Origin: Nitrospirota bacterium
GTDB lineage: Bacteria > Nitrospirota > Nitrospiria > Nitrospirales > UBA8639
Reading direction: 5' to 3'
DNA length: 6,882 nt
NCBI GenBank assembly: GCA_003228495.1
Contig: QIDY01000382.1
Coordinates: 1 to 6,882 of the forward strand
In this document: piece after piece, positions 1-5,609 of the stretch
Layout: every line of letters starts with the position of its first letter
Position numbering within the stretch: the stretch's first letter is position 1
Notes under the pieces: generated by a model
The model's database searches: none
The model's input: the letters and a program-made list of their open reading frames with translations, nothing else
What the model was told of the DNA's origin: nothing
Made by a program: the position numbers and the translations under genes

Positions 1-845
1 GAACACAGGGAGCCATTGGAAAAGGGCAATGTCCTCTGTGCCATGGTTTTCAAAAAGGGTTTTTAAGCGAAAGAGCCCCAAATCTATTTGGCATTCCAGC
101 GAGGTCGTCCGAGCGGTTGAAGGAGCCAAATTATCATATGAACGATGCCGCCTCCCGGAATACAGAACAAAAGGAGGCGTTTGAAGGGTCAGGAACAGCA
201 ACAAATGGTCAAGAGTACATTGCGGAATCGCATGCTTGTCCGAGTTGTTTTGTGGTTAAGGGTTTTGGGGTCAAGGGATCCAATGATACGGTAAGTCCTA
301 TGCCTAGAATTCACAAACCGCCCATATCACTTCTGTTAGGGGAATTAGCGGCCGTTGACACATGGATGTACACCAGGGAAGGGGCGGAATCTCCTGGATA
401 TGACGCAATCGTCGCTTCTTACGAAAAGTTTATCCTCGAAGCTGACCGGCCCGTTGCAAGTGAGGGGGAAGAAGGCGGTGCGGGGGGTAACATTCTGGTC
501 GATGGTAGTGAACCTCATGATAAGCTCTTTATGGGTGCGGGGTGCCCCGCATGTCACACCATCCCTGGGATTAAAGATGCTGTCGGAAAAGTTGGCCCTG
601 AGCTCTGGGAAGGGACCAACGCACCAAAGCGTATGAAGGATGCTGGGTATGCTGGGAAGGCAAAAACAACCAAAGAATATATTACGGAATCAATATTAAA
701 TCCCAATCTCTATGTGGTAAAGGATTTTCCTAAAGATCAAATGCCAAAGGACTTTGGTGTAAGACTAACGGGTGGAGCGCTCAATAAAATTGTGGATTAT
801 TTGGCCCAGTTAAAAGAAGGTCAACCCTTACCTGCTAAAGAGTAA
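1..845 (+). CDS. Diheme c-type cytochrome with two tandem cytochrome c domains, 5' end missing
   Basis: The frame is open from base 3 to the TAA at 843-845, so the gene starts left of the window; 280 residues are visible. The first heme site, CPLCH, is at 30-44 and the second, CPACH, at 543-557. Each is followed by a candidate axial methionine: SPMP (Met codon 300-302) and DQMP (Met codon 741-743). The two halves look like a duplicated class I cytochrome c fold: EYIAES in the first matches EYITES in the second, each just before the methionine loop. A CPSCF stretch near 239-253 has no histidine and aligns with NPNLY in the second half, so it is not a heme site. Hemes must be attached on the periplasmic side, so an export signal is expected in the missing part. 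The role is inferred as electron transfer to or from the proteins encoded next. A TTG at 117 is only an internal codon, because choosing it would discard the first heme site. Confidence 0.9.
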   Translation, partial: TQGAIGKGQCPLCHGFQKGFLSERAPNLFGIPARSSERLKEPNYHMNDAASRNTEQKEAFEGSGTATNGQEYIAESHACPSCFVVKGFGVKGSNDTVSPMPRIHKPPISLLLGELAAVDTWMYTREGAESPGYDAIVASYEKFILEADRPVASEGEEGGAGGNILVDGSEPHDKLFMGAGCPACHTIPGIKDAVGKVGPELWEGTNAPKRMKDAGYAGKAKTTKEYITESILNPNLYVVKDFPKDQMPKDFGVRLTGGALNKIVDYLAQLKEGQPLPAKE

Positions 846-875
846 GTGAAATTTACGAGGCTTCAACTTGAATAC

Positions 876-880
876 AGGAG
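876..880 (+). promoter_or_regulatory. Ribosome binding site of the membrane cytochrome gene
   Basis: AGGAG lies 9 bases before the ATG at 890, in the 44-base gap after the first cytochrome gene. It supports ATG 890 as the start. No promoter or terminator is evident in this gap, which fits co-transcription. Confidence 0.75.
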
Positions 881-889
881 TACAGAAGC

Positions 890-1861
890 ATGGAATGGAT
901 TCAATTTAAATTAATAGAAGGCTACATGCCGATGCAGATGATTTCGGAATTAGTCATCTGCATTTTATTCTTTTCTATCTGCAATTCTCTGCTCAAACGG
1001 GCAGGAATCGGAGTGCCCAAGTTCTGGGCTGGGATTTTGGTTTGGTCCTTTATTATACTTTATTTGAAGTATCGCATTTATCCGCCAATCCCCTTTAGCG
1101 TGCGGGCCATTTATGGGACGGTTTCGGCTTTCGGCATCTTTATGTGGGTGTCGGGTTCGCAAGAGGAATGGGACGAATTTAAACGCCCCATTATTAATGT
1201 GCTGGACGCTAAAACCGGCTTTACCAAAGTGTTGCGCATGGCGTTGTTGGTCTTGCTGCCCATTGGATTAGGCGGCTTTGCTTATAATTCTCTGCTGCCC
1301 AGCTTTGCAGAACCCATCGAACTGCGGACGGTGCATCCGGCGCCGCCTGCGACCACCAAGGTGCATGGGAAGACCTATGTCCTCCAAACTGCCCAACAGC
1401 CGTACCGGATTGATACGGCTGGAAAATACGATCCGGAATATTCGAATGCCCATATTGTGGACCAAGCGATGGGGCGTCTCATGAAAGATGTGAACAGTTC
1501 CGAGGACAACCCATGGGATCCCAATGCCAAGGGTTATATCAAGCATGTAAGGGAAGGTGGGGAGATTTTCTTTCAGAACTGCCACTTCTGCCACGGGGAT
1601 AACTTGAACGGTCGCGGCCTATGGGCTTTTGCTTTCAACCCTATTCCCGCCAATTTCACCGATGCGGGTACCATCGCGCAGTTACAAGAAACCTTCGTCT
1701 TCTGGCGGGTTGCAAAAGGAGGCATTGGGCTCCCTACTGAAGGGTTCCCCTGGGCTTCGGTTATGCCACCATGGGAACAGCATTTGACGGTGGATGAAAT
1801 CTGGAAAGTTGTCATGTTTGAATACTGGCATACGGGCTATTACCCGCGGACCTGGGATTAA
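890..1861 (+). CDS. Membrane-anchored monoheme cytochrome c (four predicted helices plus C-terminal heme domain)
   Basis: This is a 323-residue protein. Predicted membrane helices lie at about residues 17-35, 45-61, 70-88 and 114-134. A linker rich in proline and alanine follows, then a cytochrome c domain with heme site CHFCH at residues 231-235 (1580-1594) and a likely axial methionine in SVMPPW at residue 292. Four helices with positive charge at 36-37 and 98-99 place both termini in the periplasm, as covalent heme attachment requires. The first 148 residues contain no histidine, so the membrane part cannot hold bis-histidine heme b and is probably an anchor or an assembly or quinone-side subunit. 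I do not recognise the membrane domain. The gene sits between two other c-type cytochrome genes, so it may tether them to one complex. A subunit of a bc-type complex is a possible alternative, but no cytochrome b or Rieske gene is in view. Confidence 0.88.
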   Translation: MEWIQFKLIEGYMPMQMISELVICILFFSICNSLLKRAGIGVPKFWAGILVWSFIILYLKYRIYPPIPFSVRAIYGTVSAFGIFMWVSGSQEEWDEFKRPIINVLDAKTGFTKVLRMALLVLLPIGLGGFAYNSLLPSFAEPIELRTVHPAPPATTKVHGKTYVLQTAQQPYRIDTAGKYDPEYSNAHIVDQAMGRLMKDVNSSEDNPWDPNAKGYIKHVREGGEIFFQNCHFCHGDNLNGRGLWAFAFNPIPANFTDAGTIAQLQETFVFWRVAKGGIGLPTEGFPWASVMPPWEQHLTVDEIWKVVMFEYWHTGYYPRTWD

Positions 1862-1862
1862 G

Positions 1863-1867
1863 GGAGG
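1863..1867 (+). promoter_or_regulatory. Ribosome binding site favouring the start at 1878
   Basis: GGAGG begins two bases after the previous stop codon and lies 10 bases before ATG 1878. A second candidate, GAGGG at 1919-1923, lies 5 bases before ATG 1929. Both starts give a usable signal peptide, so the choice between them is not settled. Confidence 0.6.
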
Positions 1868-1877
1868 GCCGCAACGG

Positions 1878-3773
1878 ATGACATCACATAACCAAAATAT
1901 GAACCAAAAAATAAGCAAGAGGGAACTCATGAAGGTACCTGCAGTGGAAATGAAAAGTAGTTGTCCCTTAGCACCCTGGCTGGTAAGCCTGGTGTTCATG
2001 ATTGGCACGTTAGGATTAACCCTTCCGGCGTTTGGGCAAGAGGCGGAGGGCTTTGCTGCGGCCAAACTCCCGGCTCCATTTCAGGCGGAACAAGTGGAAG
2101 CGGGCAAACGGGTGTACTTTACCAAATGTGTGTGGTGCCATGGGGTCAATGGCTCAGGAGATGGGCCGGGAGCGGACCGCTTGTGGCCACGACCGCGAAA
2201 TTTTAATTCTGGCACCTTTAAAATTCGGCATACGGCTAGTGGTGAGCTTCCATTGATTGAGGTGGACCTACTCCAAACCGTTACGCATGGTTTACCTGGC
2301 TCAGCCATGCCTTCCTGGGAAGGTATTCTGTCGGAGGAACAACGCAAGAATGTTTTGGCCTTTGTCACAACCGAATTGGTCCAAGACCGTTCGTGGCAAG
2401 ACGAAGAATTTGAAGAATTAAACGTTTTGCAATTAGAGACATTAACGCCAATTCCTCCAACACCGGAATCTGTCCTCAGGGGATCTGAATTGGTGGTAGA
2501 AAATAAATGTATTGAATGCCATGGTCTTGAAGGTCGTGGCGATGGCAATGCGTTTAACCTCAAGAATGACTGGGGTTTTCCAATTCAACCGGCTGACTGG
2601 CATAAATGTTGGAACTTCCGTGGCAGCCGCCAGGATGCATACAATGTAAAAAATATTTTCCGAACATTTTCGACAGGCATCAATGGCACGCCGATGCCTT
2701 CCTTTGCTGACAACATGACCATTGAAGACCGCTGGCATATTGCCAACTATGTCCAGTCCCTCTGTGAGAGAGATAAGGATATAGATATTGCGGGCGGAAA
2801 AGTCACCGAAGAAATCGCCACTGCTCTTACTACTGCCCAACCTCGTGGAATTGATCCCCTCACTGATAAACCAAAAGTCAATTTCGTCATCCCGTCCAAG
2901 TTTGTCGAGGGAGAGTTGCCCACGGATGAGTTTGATGAACGATGGTATGATGAACGGTGGAAAAAAGAGGGACGTCGCATTATTGCAATGGGCGGGCAGA
3001 TCACCCATAAACCGCGCAACTTCGTTAATCGCATTGATGATATCTGGGTCCAGTCTGTATACAACGAGACCCATGTGACTCTCATGTTCCGCTGGGACGA
3101 TCGCTCTAAGAGCGTGCTGGAGGATGAGGTAGATTGGGATCCGTATGAAGTAAACCTCGAAGACTATGGCATTGAAGAGCAAGCGCCTGGAGGGTCAAAG
3201 TTTGATGACGATCCCTTCCATCAGGATTCCATAGCAGCCAAACAAGTCAGCTATCAAGTGTTCAACGATGCGCTGGCCTTCCAAATGCCCATCAAATATC
3301 AAGAGTTGCCGGCACCGCGTAAGCCGAGGTATTTCTGGGGCGATGAAGGATTCCCGGTGGATATCGTTAAATGGACGGCAGATGGCAACTTGCTGGCCTA
3401 TGAGGGTACGGGTTGGGACCAAGATCTGGAAGACCGAGACGATTTCACCGAGCAAATCAAATTGGTAAAAGCCGAATGGAAAGAGGGGCGTTGGACGGTG
3501 ATCATCTCTCGGCCGCTTAAGGCCGACTATGAAGAAGACGCTTACATTGAGTTGGGTAAATATATTCCTATTAACTTCTTTGTCTGGGATGGCCACAACG
3601 GGGATGTAGGTCGGAAAATGGGCGTCTCGGCATTTTATTATCTGGTGCTAGAACCACCGATTCCAGCGGAGGCCAAATGGTATGCTGGCCTAGCTGCAGT
3701 TGGCCTGGTTATTGTGGAAGGGTGGATCTTGACCAGACGGTCAAACCGTCGTAAAGCGCAGGGCACCAGTTAA
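1878..3773 (+). CDS. Diheme cytochrome c fused to an NxrC/ethylbenzene dehydrogenase gamma-like heme-b domain, with C-terminal anchor
   Basis: From ATG 1878 the protein has 631 residues. It begins with a long n-region and a hydrophobic signal segment (about 33-52), with likely cleavage near AFG-QE at 53-54. Cytochrome domain 1 has CVWCH at 84-88 and MPSW with Met 144. Domain 2 has CIECH at 211-215 and MPSF with Met 273. From about residue 325 to 600 it resembles the heme-b-binding family of EbdC, DdhC and NxrC gamma subunits, shown by the DDIWVQSVYNETHVTLMFRW region and the closing INFFVWDGHNGDVGRKMGVS region. Met 470 (in AFQMP) and Lys 580 (in GRKMG) are candidates for the Met/Lys heme-b ligation known in that family. 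A helix at about 600-619 followed by RRSNRRK anchors the C-terminus with its tail in the cytoplasm. It probably carries electrons between a periplasmic molybdenum enzyme or another donor and the membrane. The ATG at 1929 is an alternative start; a longer frame from 1794 would overlap the previous gene by 68 bases and is unlikely. Confidence 0.88.
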   Translation: MTSHNQNMNQKISKRELMKVPAVEMKSSCPLAPWLVSLVFMIGTLGLTLPAFGQEAEGFAAAKLPAPFQAEQVEAGKRVYFTKCVWCHGVNGSGDGPGADRLWPRPRNFNSGTFKIRHTASGELPLIEVDLLQTVTHGLPGSAMPSWEGILSEEQRKNVLAFVTTELVQDRSWQDEEFEELNVLQLETLTPIPPTPESVLRGSELVVENKCIECHGLEGRGDGNAFNLKNDWGFPIQPADWHKCWNFRGSRQDAYNVKNIFRTFSTGINGTPMPSFADNMTIEDRWHIANYVQSLCERDKDIDIAGGKVTEEIATALTTAQPRGIDPLTDKPKVNFVIPSKFVEGELPTDEFDERWYDERWKKEGRRIIAMGGQITHKPRNFVNRIDDIWVQSVYNETHVTLMFRWDDRSKSVLEDEVDWDPYEVNLEDYGIEEQAPGGSKFDDDPFHQDSIAAKQVSYQVFNDALAFQMPIKYQELPAPRKPRYFWGDEGFPVDIVKWTADGNLLAYEGTGWDQDLEDRDDFTEQIKLVKAEWKEGRWTVIISRPLKADYEEDAYIELGKYIPINFFVWDGHNGDVGRKMGVSAFYYLVLEPPIPAEAKWYAGLAAVGLVIVEGWILTRRSNRRKAQGTS

Positions 3774-3804
3774 GCGCTTTGCTCATTAGGGTTTAGATAT
3801 AAAC

Positions 3805-3809
3805 AGGAG
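3805..3809 (+). promoter_or_regulatory. Possible ribosome binding site for mobA, separated from its start by a hairpin
   Basis: AGGAG is the only good Shine-Dalgarno match before mobA. It lies 11 bases before ATG 3821, which is inside the terminator stem, and 32 bases before ATG 3842. If the 3812-3834 hairpin folds, only 9 unpaired bases separate it from ATG 3842. Its use is inferred. Confidence 0.4.
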
Positions 3810-3811
3810 AA

Positions 3812-3841
3812 GGGGGTGGGATGTTCCCACCCCCTTTTTTT
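3812..3841 (+). terminator. Strong intrinsic terminator after the cytochrome operon
   Basis: GGGGGTGGGA (3812-3821) pairs perfectly with TCCCACCCCC (3825-3834) across the three-base loop TGT, giving a 10-bp GC-rich stem. Seven T residues follow at 3835-3841. It lies 38 bases after the stop of the third cytochrome gene. There is no T tract for the opposite strand, so it acts in the + direction only. It ends exactly where the mobA start codon begins. Confidence 0.93.
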
Positions 3842-4471
3842 ATGCCAACACATTCTAATTTCCCCAACATTACTGGTGTCATCCTAGGCGGAGGACAAAG
3901 TCGACGAATGGGGCGAGATAAACGGCACCTGCATTGGGAAGGGGAACCTTTTTTAGATCGAGTGTGTCGATTGATGAGCAGCTTTTTTGAGGAAGTGCTC
4001 GTGGTTACTGCTCAGGAGGATTATGATTGTTCACGTCTACCTGTTCGTTTAGTGACTGACAAAATCCCCGAAAAAGGTTCTTTGGGTGGACTGTATACGG
4101 GTTTGATGGAGGCCAAAAATCCTTTAATTTTTGTTGTCGCGTGTGACATGCCATTTTTACTAAAAGAAAGTATTGCTCGTTTTTGTTTAGGGCCGGCCAG
4201 CGACGTATTGGTGGTGAAACTTTCTACCGGCATACAGCCCCTACATGCCCGTTATTCTAAACGCTGTGCCCCTATCATTGAACAGATGATTCAAAAAGAA
4301 GACCTAAAAATTCAAAACTTAGTCACTCATTCCGATTTAGCAGTTGAAATTATTAAAGAATCCTTGTTCGATGAAATCGATCCCTACCGACGGTCTTTTA
4401 TGAATATTAATACTCCTGCCGATTTGGAATTTGCTCGGAAGACGTTTTCCGATCTTCCTCTCACTCAATGA
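3842..4471 (+). CDS. mobA: Molybdenum cofactor guanylyltransferase
   Basis: MobA transfers GMP from GTP to Mo-molybdopterin in the cytoplasm, making the guanine dinucleotide cofactor of the DMSO reductase family of enzymes. From ATG 3842 the product has 209 residues, a normal MobA length. The nucleotide-binding signature LGGGQSRRMGRDK is at residues 15-27. The DKIPEKGSLGGL region starts at Asp 73, the metal-binding CDMPF motif has Asp 102, and QPLHARY and NINTP (188-192) follow as in the family. An in-frame ATG at 3821 would add seven residues (MFPPPFF), but it lies inside the terminator stem and its residues have no family match, so 3842 is preferred. The stop overlaps the start of the next gene. 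The position next to an NxrC-like gene suggests, but does not prove, service to a molybdenum oxidoreductase in the same organism. Confidence 0.93.
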   Translation: MPTHSNFPNITGVILGGGQSRRMGRDKRHLHWEGEPFLDRVCRLMSSFFEEVLVVTAQEDYDCSRLPVRLVTDKIPEKGSLGGLYTGLMEAKNPLIFVVACDMPFLLKESIARFCLGPASDVLVVKLSTGIQPLHARYSKRCAPIIEQMIQKEDLKIQNLVTHSDLAVEIIKESLFDEIDPYRRSFMNINTPADLEFARKTFSDLPLTQ

Positions 4472-5526
4472 ACGTTTTTTCTTCCAATTTATGCATATTC
4501 CATCCGGGGGCATTAGGAGATGGGCTCCTGTCTTTGAAAGCTGTTCGTACTTTAAAAAGACGATTTCCCAATCATGAAGTGATTTGGTTTGGCCCTAAGA
4601 AACTTGGGGAAGTCTTTGTGGCCTGTCAAGAAGTTTCTCAAGCGTATTCTTTTGATGACATCCATTTCCTACCCTCTCCAAAACCCGGTTCTGTAAAAGG
4701 GGAGAGATTGACTGACCTATTCTCTCGTTGCGAACGAGCAATAGGCTGGATGGATGATTCAAATGGGATATGGGAATCTTATTGCCAAAAGGCTGGAATT
4801 ACACCAGCAATTTTTCGTTCGCCACATGACCCAATATTGCATGCTTATCATATGTGTGATCGATATCTTGAAACCTTTGCTCCATGGCTTGTAGGAATAA
4901 ATGGTAAAACTGAATTTAAAGAAGATGTTCAGGAAGAGGTTCCTCTCACTTTTCCCAATGCCGGAAACGGTGATAGATTTGACTCATCTCAGGGGCCATT
5001 GATCATTCTTCATCCGGGAAGTGGCAGTCCTTGTAAATGCGCATCTCCGGATGTACTCGTCACCCTTGTCAGGGGTCTGATGGCGGATCGCTGTCGAAGG
5101 CTTTGTTTGGTTGGTGGGCCAGCGGACGTTGATGCCCTTCGCCGAGTAAAAACTTTGCTGGCCTCTGATGAGGTCACGGTTCTACAGGACATGGATTTGG
5201 TTGATCTTAGTCGGTACTTAACGCAGGCGAAGTTGTTTATTGGCCATGATTCCGGCCTATCCCATTTTGCGGCTTGTTTGGGTATTCCTTCATTGTTGTT
5301 ATTCGGCCCCACCGATCCTTCTAGATGGGCACCTCGAGGGAAACATGTGGCGGTTATGCGAAATGTCTGTCATTGCCAGGGGGAAGAGGCGATCCGGCAA
5401 TGTGAAGATAAGCCTTGTTTTTCATTTTTTCTTGACGATGCTCTGATGAAAGCAGAGAACTTTCTCGCTGGCAGACGGACTTCGGTCGACCTGTTTCCTC
5501 GGGAGATTCATAAGGGGTTTCATTGA
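4468..5526 (+). CDS. Glycosyltransferase family 9 (heptosyltransferase-like) protein
   Basis: The product has 352 residues, typical of ADP-heptose:LPS heptosyltransferases and related GT-B enzymes. The N-terminal acceptor domain opens with HPGALGDGLLSLKAVRTLKR (residues 12-31), whose GALGD loop is a family hallmark. The donor-binding half has HPGSGSP from residue 182, GHDSGLSHFAACLG around 259-272 and LFGPTDPSRWAP after it. It probably adds a sugar to lipopolysaccharide core or another surface glycan at the inner face of the cytoplasmic membrane. The exact sugar cannot be read from sequence. The usual KNW-type segment after HPGSGSP is replaced by CKCASP. The C-terminal part holds several cysteines (CHC, then single Cys residues), as in some heptosyltransferases. 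Its ATG overlaps the mobA stop in ATGA (4468-4471) with no Shine-Dalgarno sequence before it, so translation is probably coupled to mobA. No functional link with MobA is apparent. Confidence 0.9.
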   Translation: MNVFSSNLCIFHPGALGDGLLSLKAVRTLKRRFPNHEVIWFGPKKLGEVFVACQEVSQAYSFDDIHFLPSPKPGSVKGERLTDLFSRCERAIGWMDDSNGIWESYCQKAGITPAIFRSPHDPILHAYHMCDRYLETFAPWLVGINGKTEFKEDVQEEVPLTFPNAGNGDRFDSSQGPLIILHPGSGSPCKCASPDVLVTLVRGLMADRCRRLCLVGGPADVDALRRVKTLLASDEVTVLQDMDLVDLSRYLTQAKLFIGHDSGLSHFAACLGIPSLLLFGPTDPSRWAPRGKHVAVMRNVCHCQGEEAIRQCEDKPCFSFFLDDALMKAENFLAGRRTSVDLFPREIHKGFH

Positions 5527-5531
5527 AATCA

Positions 5532-5560
5532 TTGCCTTGTAAAAAATCATGTGGTACATT
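5532..5560 (+). promoter_or_regulatory. Weak sigma-70-like promoter candidate before argS
   Basis: TTGCCT (5532-5537) and TACATT (5555-5560) are separated by 17 bases, each matching four of six consensus positions. It lies in the 83-base gap between the glycosyltransferase stop and the argS start, where a new transcription unit could begin. No terminator is visible in the gap, so readthrough from mobA is equally possible. Confidence 0.25.
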
Positions 5561-5609
5561 CGCCGCGGCCATAAAAGCCTTATTATTTACGTAGATATGA
5601 ATTTTTGAT

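Noticed and set aside
239..253. CPSCF as a third heme site in the first cytochrome
   Set aside because: The histidine is missing and the position aligns with the pre-methionine loop of the second domain rather than with a heme site.
117..845. First cytochrome gene starting at TTG 117 as a complete gene
   Set aside because: The same frame is open to base 3 and contains a full CPLCH heme site at 30-44, so the gene must begin upstream of the window.
1794..1877. Extended start of the third cytochrome gene at ATG 1794
   Set aside because: It would overlap the previous gene by 68 bases, adds a segment without family features, and has no ribosome binding site, while 1878 and 1929 both have one.
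2442..3182. Long minus-strand open frame
   Set aside because: It lies wholly within the third cytochrome gene, which has clear domains, and its translation shows no recognisable motif.
3791..3804. Promoter for mobA with -10 TATAAA at 3798-3803, and a small GTTTA/TAAAC inverted repeat
   Set aside because: No -35 element lies at suitable spacing, and the 5-bp stem is too short to be convincing on its own.
3821..3841. Seven-residue N-terminal extension of MobA from ATG 3821
   Set aside because: The codons lie inside the terminator stem and T tract, and encode MFPPPFF, which has no counterpart in MobA. A ribosome binding site at 3805-3809 keeps it from being fully excluded.
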